This document shows, piece by piece, positions 27,969-36,374 of a stretch of 64,000 bases of DNA (within the stretch, counting starts at the first letter, position 1; every line of letters begins with the position of its first letter). The notes under the pieces were generated by a model, which saw nothing but the letters and a program-made list of their open reading frames with translations, did no database searches and was not told the DNA's origin. Location of the stretch: contig NZ_JANAVO010000002.1 of NCBI RefSeq assembly GCF_024213555.1, positions 666,269 through 730,268 of the forward strand, written 5' to 3'. Origin of the DNA: Allokutzneria sp. A3M-2-11 16. GTDB lineage: Bacteria; Actinomycetota; Actinomycetes; Mycobacteriales; Pseudonocardiaceae. Position numbers and translations under genes: made by a program.

Positions 27969-29084
27969 ATGCTCAGCAGAAGGCACCTGCTCGGCGCGGC
28001 GGCCCTGGCCGTGCCCGCGACGCTCGTCCTGCCCGGAATCGCGCAGGCGGAGCCACCCAAGACGCCGGATGCCTGGGTGGAGTGGTTGCGCGGCAACAAG
28101 GACAAGGTCGGCGTCCACCTCGACAACGGCAAGGGCGGCGTGGTGGCGCACCGCCAGGGGGTCGCGCAGCCGCTGGCGTCGGCGATGAAGATCGTGCACC
28201 TGGCCGCCTACGCCACCGCCGTCGCGGAGAAGCGCCTCGACTCGCAGCGCCGCGTGCGCATCGCCGACTGGGAGTCCTACTACCTGCCGAACATGGACGG
28301 CGGGGCGCATCCGGCCGCGCTCAAGCGCCTGAACATCCCGCTGGACCCGAGCGGCCTGTACGCGGCCGACCCGCGGCGCGAGGTGGCGCTCGACGACCTG
28401 GCGCTCGCGATGATCACCTTCAGCGACAACGCCGCGACGGACTACCTCGCCGTGCTGCTCGGCGAGCCGGAGCTGCGTCGCGCCGCCGCCGTGGTGGGCT
28501 GGGCGCACGCGGACATCCGGATGATCACCGGCGAGATGCTCATCGCCTTGCACGGCGAGGACCCCAAGCCGGTCGAGGTCCGCAAGGCCACCGGCATCAA
28601 GTACGCCAAGCGCTACGCGAGCGACCCGAAGTACCGCGAGTGGGTCATCGCCACGCTCTACCCGAAGCTGCCCGGGTACGAGGGTATGGCGCCGTGGGCG
28701 AACGCGACCTGGGCCGCCTCCGCGCACGACCTCGCCAAGCTGCACCGCGCGCTGGCCACCGGGAACTACCGCCCCACCGCGGCCGCGCCGATCGCCAGGA
28801 CCCACCTGGAGCGCTCGTTCGGCCCGAATCCGAGGCCGGGCTTCGAATCCTTCGGTTTCAAGGGCGGATCGCTGTCCGGCGGCATCCTGACCCTGGCCTT
28901 CGGCGCGCGTCGCACGGACGGCACGGTCAGCTCGGGCGCGATGCTCTTCCGCGGGCTCAGCCTCGCGGAGTTCACCGAGCAGCGGTCGCTGGTCGACCTC
29001 GTGATCAACGCGGCCGTCGATCCGGCGTGGCAACGGAGGGTGGCCGACGCGCTCGGGACGCGGCCAGGCATGCTCGGAGGATGA
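27969..29084 (+). CDS. Tat-exported serine hydrolase of the beta-lactamase/DD-peptidase fold
   Basis: 371 aa. A twin-arginine signal (MLSRRHLLGAAALAVPA, cleavage near AQA-EP) is followed by a class A beta-lactamase-like domain. Catalytic triplets are SAMK (SxxK), SDN (FSDNAATDYL) and KGG (GFKGGSLSG). No omega-loop ExxxN motif is obvious, so peptidase or esterase activity is as likely as beta-lactamase. The ATG at 29081 of the regulator overlaps its stop (ATGA), making a two-gene unit, with the transglutaminase gene next. Confidence 0.82.
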   Translation: MLSRRHLLGAAALAVPATLVLPGIAQAEPPKTPDAWVEWLRGNKDKVGVHLDNGKGGVVAHRQGVAQPLASAMKIVHLAAYATAVAEKRLDSQRRVRIADWESYYLPNMDGGAHPAALKRLNIPLDPSGLYAADPRREVALDDLALAMITFSDNAATDYLAVLLGEPELRRAAAVVGWAHADIRMITGEMLIALHGEDPKPVEVRKATGIKYAKRYASDPKYREWVIATLYPKLPGYEGMAPWANATWAASAHDLAKLHRALATGNYRPTAAAPIARTHLERSFGPNPRPGFESFGFKGGSLSGGILTLAFGARRTDGTVSSGAMLFRGLSLAEFTEQRSLVDLVINAAVDPAWQRRVADALGTRPGMLGG

Positions 29085-29563
29085 CCGAGAGCAAGCCGGG
29101 CGACCTCGCCGCCAGGGTCACCGAGCTGGAGCTCCGGGTCGCCGCGCTGGAGGGCCGCGCGGCGACCGGGGAGCCCCTGCGGGAGGACGGCGGCGGGCTG
29201 CTGGCGTACGAGGGCACCGTGACGCTGCACCACGAGCTGTCCTGGAAGATCCTCTCCCGGCCCGAACCGCTGCTCGGCCTCCCCGACGCGCCGCGGACCG
29301 AAGTCCTTGCGGCGCTGGGCAATCCGGTGCGCATCGCGGTGATCCGGCTGCTCGCCACCGACGGTCCGCAGCCCGCGTCGGCATTGCAGGCCGCGGCCGG
29401 GCTCGGTTCGACTGGGCAGCTCTACCACCACCTCAAAGCGCTCACCGGCGCCCGCATCGTGGAGCAGGACGGGCGCGGCAGCTACCGTTTGCGCCCACAG
29501 GCCACGGTCCCCGTCCTGATCATGCTGGCCGCCGCGTCGGACATCGCGGGCCAGCTGCACTGA
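29081..29563 (+). CDS. ArsR-like winged-helix transcriptional regulator
   Basis: 160 aa. A short N-terminal coiled-coil-like stretch (LAARVTELELRVAALEGRA) precedes a winged helix at about 75-145: LAALGNPVRIAVIRLL, PASALQAAAGLGSTGQLYHHL, LTGARIVEQDGRGSYRL. This is the ArsR/YjdC type that often reports on metals or cell-wall signals; no metal-binding cysteines are seen. The start overlaps the hydrolase stop and has CGGAGG before it. It may bind the TTCCGGAATTACGGAA palindrome and autoregulate. Confidence 0.78.
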   Translation: MTESKPGDLAARVTELELRVAALEGRAATGEPLREDGGGLLAYEGTVTLHHELSWKILSRPEPLLGLPDAPRTEVLAALGNPVRIAVIRLLATDGPQPASALQAAAGLGSTGQLYHHLKALTGARIVEQDGRGSYRLRPQATVPVLIMLAAASDIAGQLH

Positions 29564-29582
29564 CCTCATGGAGAGCCCGGAT

Positions 29583-30755
29583 ATGCGCCGCCTGACCTGG
29601 TCCATCCACAACCACAGCGAATCGCCGATGACGCTGGTGCTGGCGCGGTTGCCCGACACACCGAGGCAGTCGGTCACGTCCTGCTCCGTGGACCCCGCGC
29701 CCCACGGCAGCACCGACGACGCGTGGCTGGTGTCCGTCCCGCCCGGCAGGCGTGCCGCTCTGCGAGCGGAAGTCCTTGTGCACCAACCTGATCCCGCGCG
29801 CGCGACGCCCGAGCTGTCCGAGGACGAGCGCGCCAGGTACACCGCCTCAACCGCGCTCGTCCCGCTGTCGGAGACCATCCGCGCGGAGGCGCTGCGGCTC
29901 GTCGGGGACCGGACCGAGCCGAAGGAGATCGCGCGGGCGTTCTTCGACGAGCTGGTCAGCGACCGCTACCGCTACGCCTGGCCGACCGGCGATCTCGGTG
30001 CTGAGGCGATGTTGCGGGACCGGAGCGGGGACTGCGGCGCCTACGCGTTCCTCTTCGTCGCGTGGTGCCGGGCGATGGGCATCCCGGCCCGGACGGTCTT
30101 CGGCACCTGGGCCACCGGGCGGCTCCAGGCGCACGCGTGGGCGGAGTTCCACGTCTCCGGGACCGGGTGGCTGCCGGTCGACCCGAGCTTCGCGTGGCTC
30201 ACCGCGCACCAGCGCTGGCCCGCGAAGAGCAGGGAAGCCGTGGAGAGCAACTTCGGCGACCTGCCCGGCGAGCGGATCGTCTTCAGCCACGACGCCGAGT
30301 TCCCGCTGCCGGACGGCCTGGACCTGCCCGCGGCTCCGGAAGCCGCGGCGGGCGGGCGCAACAGCAAGTCGAGCTGGGACGGCACGATGCTGATGGCCGG
30401 TCGGCGCGTGCAGTGGGGCGCGGAGACGCTGGCGGGCAACGTTCCCTACCTCCAGCCCGCGTACCCGGTCTACGCCGATGGCAACGCCGACCCGCGCGTC
30501 ACCCTGGGCAGCTGGCTGGTGGAGACCCCGCGCACCCGGCTGCTCGCCAAGCTCGGCTACGTGCTGTGCGCGCTCGCCGCGCTGCTGTTGCCGTTCCTGG
30601 CAAGGGAATCGGCGAACCCGGTCACCTCGGTGCTCGTGGTCGGCGCGGTCGTCCTGTTCGAGGTCTGGCTGATCGCGTCGCGGCGGAGCTTGCTCATCCC
30701 CGCCGCGACGCTGGTCGGCCTGCTGGGCTTCATGACCCAGAACCTGTTGACCTAG
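29583..30755 (+). CDS. Transglutaminase-like protein with C-terminal membrane helices
   Basis: 390 aa. The papain-like transglutaminase core (about 110-215) shows the Cys-His-Asp triad in SGDCGAYAF, LQAHAWAEF and LPVDPSF. Three hydrophobic segments near the C-terminus (LLAKLGYVLCALAALLLPF and following) anchor it. ATG 29583 is chosen because GGAGAG lies 7 nt upstream; an ATG five codons earlier has no site. Bacterial relatives are often peptidases. The stop TAG directly abuts the stop of the convergent LLM gene, with no base between. Confidence 0.78.
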   Translation: MRRLTWSIHNHSESPMTLVLARLPDTPRQSVTSCSVDPAPHGSTDDAWLVSVPPGRRAALRAEVLVHQPDPARATPELSEDERARYTASTALVPLSETIRAEALRLVGDRTEPKEIARAFFDELVSDRYRYAWPTGDLGAEAMLRDRSGDCGAYAFLFVAWCRAMGIPARTVFGTWATGRLQAHAWAEFHVSGTGWLPVDPSFAWLTAHQRWPAKSREAVESNFGDLPGERIVFSHDAEFPLPDGLDLPAAPEAAAGGRNSKSSWDGTMLMAGRRVQWGAETLAGNVPYLQPAYPVYADGNADPRVTLGSWLVETPRTRLLAKLGYVLCALAALLLPFLARESANPVTSVLVVGAVVLFEVWLIASRRSLLIPAATLVGLLGFMTQNLLT

Positions 30756-31697
30756 CTAGGAAACCTGCGGAAGCACCTCGCTGGCGATCAGCTCGATCTG
30801 GTCGAGGTCGCCGAGGTCCATCATCTGGAAGTAGACGCGGGTGATCCCGGTCTTGTCCTTCCACTGCCCCAGCTTGTCCACCACCTCGGCGGGCGAGCCC
30901 GCGAGGCCGTTGCGCCGCAGCTCCTCGGCCTCGCGGCCGATCGCGGCGGCGCGCTCGGCGAGCCTGGCCTCGTCCTTGGCGACGCAGCCGACCATGACGA
31001 CGGAGCGCACCACCGAGCGCGGGTCGCGGCCCTTCTCCGCGCAGGCCGCCGCGACGCGTTCGAACTGCGTGACCGCGGTGTCGATGTCGGCGAAGGGCAC
31101 GTTGAACTCGTCGGCGTAGCGCGCGGCCAGCTTCGGCGTGCGCTTCGCCCCGAGCCCGCCGATCAGCACCGGCGGATGTGGGCGCTGCGCGGGCTTGGGC
31201 AGCGCGGGCGAGTCGGTGAGCTGGTAGTGCTGCCCCTGGTAGGAGAAGGTCTCACCCTCCGAGGTCTGCCACAGGCCGGTGATCACCGCGAGCTGTTCGG
31301 CGTAGCGGTCGAACCGCTCCCGCACATCGGGGAACGGGATGCCGTAGGCGGTGTGCTCCTCGGCGAACCAGCCGGAGCCGAGGCCGAACTCGACCCGTCC
31401 GCCGGACATGTGGTCGACCTGCGCCACGGAGATCGCCAGCGGTCCGGGGTGGCGGAAGGTGCCCGCCGTCATCAGGGTGCCGAGGCGGATGCGCGAGGTC
31501 TCCCGCGCCAGCCCGGCCAGCGTGATCCACGCGTCGGTCGGTCCGGGCAGCCCGGTGCCCCCGCCCATCTTCAGGTAGTGGTCGGAGCGGAAGAACGCGC
31601 CGTACCCCGCGTCCTCGGCACAGCGAGCCACGCGCAACAGGTCGTCGTAGGTGGCCCCTTGCTGGGGCTCGGTGAAGATCCGGAAGTCCACGGGCAC
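30756..31697 (-). CDS. LLM-class F420-dependent oxidoreductase
   Basis: 313 aa luciferase-like TIM barrel. It starts near VPVDFRIFTEPQQGATYDDL, with FFRSDHYLKMGG, VDHMSGGRVEFGLGSGWFAEEH and PPVLIGGLGAKRTPKLAARYADEFN, all typical of F420-linked LLM enzymes of actinobacteria. The substrate is unknown. The chosen GTG is 22 bp after the TetR stop, so the regulator and this gene likely form one leftward transcript. Confidence 0.85.
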   Translation of the reverse strand: MPVDFRIFTEPQQGATYDDLLRVARCAEDAGYGAFFRSDHYLKMGGGTGLPGPTDAWITLAGLARETSRIRLGTLMTAGTFRHPGPLAISVAQVDHMSGGRVEFGLGSGWFAEEHTAYGIPFPDVRERFDRYAEQLAVITGLWQTSEGETFSYQGQHYQLTDSPALPKPAQRPHPPVLIGGLGAKRTPKLAARYADEFNVPFADIDTAVTQFERVAAACAEKGRDPRSVVRSVVMVGCVAKDEARLAERAAAIGREAEELRRNGLAGSPAEVVDKLGQWKDKTGITRVYFQMMDLGDLDQIELIASEVLPQVS

Positions 31698-31719
31698 CGA
31701 ACCTAGTGGCGCACACCAC

Positions 31720-32361
31720 TCACTGCCCAGTGGCAACCGGGCAGTCGGTCCACCCGGTTTCCTTCAGCGCGCGCAGCCCGGTCACCACGCTCTCGATGCA
31801 GCGGCCGATCTCCTCGCTGGCCTTCTTCTGGTCCTCGGCCGCGGCGATCATGGTCGCTCCCCCGGCCAGCGCGCCGAAGAGCAGCCGCGCCATCGGCTCC
31901 TCCGGCAGCTCGCCGATCAGCCCGGAGTCCATCAGCCCGCTGACCGCCGTGCGGACCAGCCCGTAGCTGAACCGCTCCTCCGCCCGCTTCCACTGCTCGT
32001 AGCCCATCACCACCGGGCCCTCGTGCAGCACGATCCGCTGGTAGGCGGGTTCGAGGCAGACCTGGAGGTAGGCGCGCAGGCCCTCCAACGAGGTCTGCCA
32101 CACGTCACCGGGCTGCGAGACGATCTCCGAGAGCCGGGCGAGCATGTCCTGCTCCACCGCGTCGAAAGCGGCCTCGAACAGGCCCTGCTTCCCGCTGAAG
32201 TGGTGGTAGAGCGCGCCCTTGGTGACCCGCGCCCGCTTGCACACCTCATCCAGCGAGGTGCCCGCGTAACCGCGCTCGGTGAACAGCACGACAGCCCCGT
32301 TCACCAGGGCTTTCCTGGTGGATTCCGAGTAGTCCACCCGCCGCGGCCGCGCTGTCGCCAT
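31720..32361 (-). CDS. TetR-family transcriptional regulator
   Basis: 213 aa. The HTH occupies residues 12-58 (ALVNGAVVLFTERGYAGTSL, VCKRARVTKGALYHHFSGKQGLFEAAF), followed by an all-helical ligand domain. The chosen ATG gives MATARPRRVDYSEST; an open frame upstream runs into the operator region. CATACC/GGTATG palindromes between this gene and the divergent 32468 gene are the likely binding sites, allowing control of itself, the LLM gene and the rightward genes. Confidence 0.88.
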   Translation of the reverse strand: MATARPRRVDYSESTRKALVNGAVVLFTERGYAGTSLDEVCKRARVTKGALYHHFSGKQGLFEAAFDAVEQDMLARLSEIVSQPGDVWQTSLEGLRAYLQVCLEPAYQRIVLHEGPVVMGYEQWKRAEERFSYGLVRTAVSGLMDSGLIGELPEEPMARLLFGALAGGATMIAAAEDQKKASEEIGRCIESVVTGLRALKETGWTDCPVATGQ

Positions 32362-32378
32362 GCTCACAACACTACGAC

Positions 32379-32435
32379 ATACCGAGAGTACGTACCGATG
32401 GTATGGTGACCGTGTCGGCCATACCGCCGGTATGG
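32379..32435. promoter_or_regulatory. Paired CATACC/GGTATG operators in the TetR divergent region
   Basis: The first site (32379-32406) has CATACC and GGTATG ends with GTAC-GTAC in the middle, 28 bp in all. The second (32419-32435) is a perfect 17-bp palindrome, CCATACCG-C-CGGTATGG. A further half-site GGTATG follows at about 32448. The repeated half-site and divergent TetR setting support an operator. Confidence 0.65.
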
Positions 32436-32467
32436 CGCAAACCACAGGTATGACGGGGAGGCAGGCC

Positions 32468-32941
32468 ATGAGCTGGGAAGACTTCTACCGCCGCCGTGAC
32501 GCGTTGGACGCTGCGGTCACTGCCGCCTGCGCCCGTTCCGATGCCCTGTTGCCCGCTGTCGCGGAGATTGAAGACGTGCCCGCCGCGCTGCACTACCGGT
32601 GGATGCTGCTGCTGACCTCGCGCGTGGACCTCGCGTTGCTGGAGGCCGAGCGCACCGGCGGCGACCGCGTCGAAGCCGTCTCCTCCGCCTGGCACCGCAC
32701 CGCCGAGACCGAGCCCGCGCTGCGCCGGGTGCTCGACGCCAACCCCGTCCCGGACGCCTCGCTCGCCCGCGAGCGCCGCATGCTCGCGCTCGCCGCCGGA
32801 CTGGCCGAAGCCGGGGACTCCTCCGAAGACATCGACCGGATCGGCGCGGCGTTCCTCGGCCTCGTGCGCAACGCACCGAAGCCCGTAGCCCGGCACTCCC
32901 CGCTCAGCGGGCTGCTCCGCAAGCTCGCGCTGAGTGCCTGA
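32468..32941 (+). CDS. Hypothetical helical protein under TetR control
   Basis: 157 aa, predicted largely helical and rich in Ala and Arg, with no membrane segment (DALDAAVTAACARSDALLPA, HYRWMLLLTSRVDLALLEAE, RRMLALAAGLAEAGDSSEDI). GGGGAGG stands 6 nt before the ATG giving MSWEDFYRRRD. Longer in-frame starts would run into the operator sites. Family not recognised; position just after the operators suggests it is part of the TetR regulon with the following SDR gene. Confidence 0.65.
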   Translation: MSWEDFYRRRDALDAAVTAACARSDALLPAVAEIEDVPAALHYRWMLLLTSRVDLALLEAERTGGDRVEAVSSAWHRTAETEPALRRVLDANPVPDASLARERRMLALAAGLAEAGDSSEDIDRIGAAFLGLVRNAPKPVARHSPLSGLLRKLALSA

Positions 32942-32986
32942 CAAACCGCACTGGCGAGACCGACTACTCACAGGTAGGCATGGGAC

Positions 32987-33910
32987 ATGTCGAAGTGGAC
33001 CGCAGCCGACATCCCCGACCAGTCCGGCCGGACCATCCTGATCACCGGAGCCAACTCCGGTCTGGGCCTGGCCAGCGCGACCGCGCTCGCGGCGCGGGGC
33101 GCGCGGGTGCTGCTCGCCTGCCGCTCCCCCGAGCGCGGCGCGAGCGCGCTCGACCAGGTCGGCCGCGTCGCCACGGGTGAGCGGCCGGAACTGGTCGCGC
33201 TGGACCTCGCCGACCTGTCCTCCGTGCGCAAGGCCAGCGAGGAGATCCGCGAGCGCACCGGTGACCAGCTGCACGTGCTGATGAACAACGCGGGTGTGAT
33301 GGGCCCGCCGCTGCGCCGCACCACCGACGGCTTCGAGTCCCAGATCGGCACCAACCACTTCGGGCACGCCGCGCTGACCTGGCTGCTGATGCCCGCGATC
33401 CGCGACCGCGTGGTCACGGTGTCCTCCCTCGCCCACCGCCGCGGCGGACTGCGCGTGGACGACCCCAACTTCGAGCTGCGCCGCTACGACCCGGTCACCG
33501 GGTACGGCCAGTCCAAGCTGGCGAACCTGCTGTTCGCGTTCGAGCTGAACCGCAGGCTGGCCAAGTCCGGCTCGGACGTGCTCAGCGTCGCGGCGCACCC
33601 CGGCTTCACCAAGAGCGAGCTGTCCGCCAACATGGCCCGCTCGCGCGGCAGCAGGCTCATCGAGCGCGGCGCCGAGCTGGCCAACCGGGTGATCTCGCAG
33701 GACACCGCGACCGGGGCGCTGCCCCAGCTGTACGCGGCGACCATGCCCGACGTGCGCGGCAGCGAGTACTTCGGCCCCAGCAGCCTGCTCGAACTCTTCG
33801 GCTCCCCCGCCCGCGCCCGCGCCTCCGCGCGCGCCCGGGACCAGGTGCTGGCCCGCAGGCTGTGGGTGGTGACCGCCGAGCTGACCGGAGTCACACCCGA
33901 CCCCTCCTGA
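32987..33910 (+). CDS. Short-chain dehydrogenase (retinol-dehydrogenase-like SDR)
   Basis: 307 aa. TGANSGLG is the NADP loop, NNAGVM and TVSSLAHRRGG are the central motifs, and the catalytic pair is YGQSK. The extended N-terminus and long C-terminal region after the active site resemble WW-domain oxidoreductase/retinol-dehydrogenase-like proteins. It is 45 bp after the hypothetical gene on the same strand and may belong to the TetR regulon. Substrate unknown. Confidence 0.87.
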   Translation: MSKWTAADIPDQSGRTILITGANSGLGLASATALAARGARVLLACRSPERGASALDQVGRVATGERPELVALDLADLSSVRKASEEIRERTGDQLHVLMNNAGVMGPPLRRTTDGFESQIGTNHFGHAALTWLLMPAIRDRVVTVSSLAHRRGGLRVDDPNFELRRYDPVTGYGQSKLANLLFAFELNRRLAKSGSDVLSVAAHPGFTKSELSANMARSRGSRLIERGAELANRVISQDTATGALPQLYAATMPDVRGSEYFGPSSLLELFGSPARARASARARDQVLARRLWVVTAELTGVTPDPS

Positions 33911-33940
33911 TTTCCGGACGAACGGGCGTAGGCTGGGCGC

Positions 33941-34945
33941 GTGACCGTGGTTCCTGAGGGCCGCAAGCTGCTGCGGCTGGAAGTTCGCAACAGCGAGACT
34001 CCCATCGAGAGAAAGCCCTCGTGGATCAAGACGAAGGCGAAGATGGGCCCGGAGTACTCCGAGCTCAAGAGCCTGGTCAAACGCGAGGGCCTGCACACGG
34101 TGTGCGAGGAGGCCGGCTGCCCCAACATCTACGAGTGCTGGGAAGACCGCGAGGCCACCTTCCTCATCGGCGGTGAGCAGTGCACCCGCCGCTGCGACTT
34201 CTGCCAGATCGACACGGGCAAGCCCGCCGCGCTGGACCGCGACGAGCCCCGCCGGGTCGCCGAGTCCGTCCAGGCGATGGGCCTGCGCTACTCGACGGTG
34301 ACCGGGGTGGCCCGCGACGACCTGGAGGACGGCGGCGCCTGGCTCTACGCGGAGACCGTGCGGCAGATCCACGAGCTGAACCCGGGGACCGGCGTCGAGC
34401 TGCTGATCCCGGACTTCAACGCCGACCCCGAGCAGCTGGCCGAGGTCTTCGGCTCGCGCCCGGAGGTGCTGGCGCACAACCTGGAGACGGTGCCGCGCAT
34501 CTTCAAGCGCATCCGCCCGGCCTTCCGCTACGAGCGCTCGCTCGACGTGATCACCCGCGCCCGCGAGGCCGGGCTGGTCACCAAGTCCAACCTGATCCTG
34601 GGCATGGGCGAGGAGCCGGAGGAGGTCACGGCCGCGCTGCACGACCTGCACGAGGCGGGCTGCGACATCATCACCATCACCCAGTACCTGCGGCCGAGCC
34701 CCCGGCACCACCCGGTGTCCCGCTGGGTCAAGCCGCAGGAGTTCGTCGACCACTCGAAGAAGGCCGAGGAGATCGGCTTCGCGGGTGTGATGGCCGGGCC
34801 GCTGGTGCGCTCGTCCTACCGCGCGGGTCGCCTCTTCACGCAGGCGGTGCGCCACCGCGGCGAAGAGGTCCCGGAGAACCTGCGCCACCTCAGCGAGCAG
34901 GGCACCGCCGCGCAGGAGGCCAGCGCCGTCCTCGCCCGCCAGTAA
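33941..34945 (+). CDS. lipA: Lipoyl synthase LipA
   Basis: 334 aa radical-SAM enzyme that inserts two sulfurs into octanoyl-E2. The auxiliary [4Fe-4S] cluster cysteines are C55, C60 and C66 ([12 protein letters not shown]); the radical-SAM cysteines are C81, C85 and C88 (CTRRCDFC). Serine of the C-terminal RSSYRAG ligates the auxiliary cluster in known LipA. GTG 33941 lacks a Shine-Dalgarno but has TAGGCT (33929-33934) 6 nt before it, so it is probably leaderless. lipB is 6 kb upstream, separated by the inserted hydrolase/TetR/SDR genes. Confidence 0.95.
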   Translation: MTVVPEGRKLLRLEVRNSETPIERKPSWIKTKAKMGPEYSELKSLVKREGLHTVCEEAGCPNIYECWEDREATFLIGGEQCTRRCDFCQIDTGKPAALDRDEPRRVAESVQAMGLRYSTVTGVARDDLEDGGAWLYAETVRQIHELNPGTGVELLIPDFNADPEQLAEVFGSRPEVLAHNLETVPRIFKRIRPAFRYERSLDVITRAREAGLVTKSNLILGMGEEPEEVTAALHDLHEAGCDIITITQYLRPSPRHHPVSRWVKPQEFVDHSKKAEEIGFAGVMAGPLVRSSYRAGRLFTQAVRHRGEEVPENLRHLSEQGTAAQEASAVLARQ

Positions 34946-34963
34946 CGTCCCAGCGGGGTTCCA

Positions 34964-35069
34964 CCGTCTTCAAGTACCGCGAACCCCGCCCAAAACCGTC
35001 TCAAACGACACCAAACCCTCCTGCGACAGCTGACATCGGTGGCCGGGATGCGCCGTGCTTGAAGACCAG
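34964..35069. repeat. Intergenic repeat, family A copy 3
   Basis: It begins CCGTCTTCAAGTACCGCGAA like copy 2 and ends GCTTGAAGACCAGCG, giving inverted GTCTTCAAG/CTTGAAGAC termini about 106 bp apart. The interior (CCCGCCCAAAACCGTCTCAAACGA) is related to copy 1 but more diverged. It lies between the convergent lipA and YidD-like genes. Confidence 0.65.
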
Positions 35070-35090
35070 CGCACCCCGGCCCACCTAGCG

Positions 35091-35486
35091 TTATCCGCAG
35101 GCGGTGACCCGCGCGGCGGCAAGGCGTAGTCCGCTGCGCCCGCCGTGCCGGTGCACGGCGTCGACCGCGAACGCGCTGCACGAAACCGGCTGCGGGCAGG
35201 CGACCGTGAAGCGCGAGAGCAGCGCCTGGTAGCCGCGCAACGCGCCGAGCGCGAACCGCCTCGACGCGGCACCGTCTCCCACCAGGCGCGATGCCGCCAT
35301 CAGCAGCGCGGACGGCCTGGGCAGCAACGTGAAGTTGCCGCCGCCACCGCCGCCCCCTCCGTCGCCACCACCACCGCCGCCGTCGCTGCCGCCTCCCCCG
35401 TCAGTCCCGGAGTTGCAGCCGCCACCGCTGCCGTTGTTCGAGGACGCAGCCCCGCTCCACCCGCTGTTGCCTTTGCGTCGTGCCAT
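35091..35486 (-). CDS. YidD-like protein with a glycine-rich N-terminal region
   Basis: 131 aa. The C-terminal 65 residues match YidD (membrane-protein insertion efficiency factor): LGALRGYQALLSRFTVACPQ, then PVSCSAFAVDAVHRHGG, with the cysteine pattern C-x5-SCS and a terminal cysteine. The N-terminal half is a low-complexity Gly/Ser/Asp region (long GGGGG runs from CCGCCACC repeats at 35338-35420). The standard yidD sits in the rpmH-rnpA-yidC locus, so this would be a second, diverged copy. It is divergent from the DUF4191 gene. Confidence 0.65.
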   Translation of the reverse strand: MARRKGNSGWSGAASSNNGSGGGCNSGTDGGGGSDGGGGGGDGGGGGGGGNFTLLPRPSALLMAASRLVGDGAASRRFALGALRGYQALLSRFTVACPQPVSCSAFAVDAVHRHGGRSGLRLAAARVTACG

Positions 35487-35613
35487 CGCGGACCCCTAAC
35501 GATCGCTCACTTGGCGCATCGGACAGCTCCGATACTCCAGACTTCCGAGGCACCGCGCCAGGAACTCGTCGGCCCGGCGCAACGGCCCGCGCTCACGGCC
35601 GTATCCTGGAGGC

Positions 35614-36342
35614 ATGGCCCCCAAGCAGGACAAGGCTGCCGCCAAGGAAGCGAAGCGCGCACGCCGCGAAGCATCCCGTCAGCGCCGCAAGCAGATCTTC
35701 GAGGCGTTCAAGATGCAGCGCCGCGAGGACCGCGGCCTGATCCCGTGGATGCTCGGCGCGTTCCTGGTGGTGGCGGGCGGCATCTTCGCCCTCGGCCTGA
35801 TCTGGGACATGCACTGGGTGTTCCTCGCCCCGGGCATCGCCTTCGGCGTGCTCGCGGCGGTGGTGATCTTCGGCCGCAGGGTGCAGCGCAACGTCTTCAC
35901 CAAGGCCGACGGCCAGCCGGGTGCGGCGGCGTGGGCGCTGGACAACATGCGCGGCAACTGGCGGGTCACCAAGGCCGTCGCGGGCACCACGCAGCTCGAC
36001 GCCGTGCACCGGGTCGTCGGCCGCTGCGGTGTCGTGCTCGTCGGTGAGGGCGCTCCGCACCGCGTGAAGCCGCTCCTGGGCCAGGAGAAGAAGCGCATCG
36101 CCAGGGTGATCGGCCAGACCCCGATCTACGACCTGATCGTCGGCAACGAGGACGAGCAGGTCCGGCTCAAGGACCTGCAGCGGCACATGACCAAGCTGCC
36201 CCGCAACATCACCAAGGCGCAGGTCGAGGTGATCGAGACCCGGCTCTCGGCACTGGCCGCGCGCGGAGCCGCGATGCCCAAGGGCCCGCTGCCCCAGGGC
36301 GCCAAGATGCGCAACGTCCAGCGCGCGATGCGCCGCCGCTAG
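35614..36342 (+). CDS. DUF4191 family membrane protein
   Basis: 242 aa. A basic N-terminus (KRARREASRQRRKQIFEAFK) precedes two membrane helices (WMLGAFLVVAGGIFALGLIW and VFLAPGIAFGVLAAVVIFG) and a long cytoplasmic domain (WALDNMRGNWRVTKAVAGTT, VVLVGEGAPHRVKPLLGQE). It is the orthologue of Rv2219, normally next to an RDD protein gene and glnA. TATCCT (35602-35607) is 6 nt before the ATG, suggesting a leaderless start. The prophage begins directly after it. Confidence 0.88.
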   Translation: MAPKQDKAAAKEAKRARREASRQRRKQIFEAFKMQRREDRGLIPWMLGAFLVVAGGIFALGLIWDMHWVFLAPGIAFGVLAAVVIFGRRVQRNVFTKADGQPGAAAWALDNMRGNWRVTKAVAGTTQLDAVHRVVGRCGVVLVGEGAPHRVKPLLGQEKKRIARVIGQTPIYDLIVGNEDEQVRLKDLQRHMTKLPRNITKAQVEVIETRLSALAARGAAMPKGPLPQGAKMRNVQRAMRRR

Positions 36343-36352
36343 CCCCAAGAAC

Positions 36353-36374
36353 CCCGTTTCGTACTCATAACGGG
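36353..36374. repeat. Shortened CCCGTTTCGTACTC palindrome at the prophage edge (possible attL region)
   Basis: The 14-mer CCCGTTTCGTACTC, identical to the arm at 13637, is followed by AT and then AACGGG, leaving only a 6-bp stem (CCCGTT/AACGGG). Compared with the full element most of the loop and right arm are missing. It lies 10 bp after the DUF4191 stop and 205 bp before the integrase start. The rest of the gap to 36579 shows no gene or tRNA. Confidence 0.4.

Noticed and set aside
32372-34888. 838-codon frame antisense to the SDR and lipA genes
   Set aside because: It spans three sense genes with clear catalytic motifs and has none itself.
35338-35420. CRISPR-like short repeats
   Set aside because: The repeats are simple CCGCCACC codon repeats coding for glycine, without spacers.
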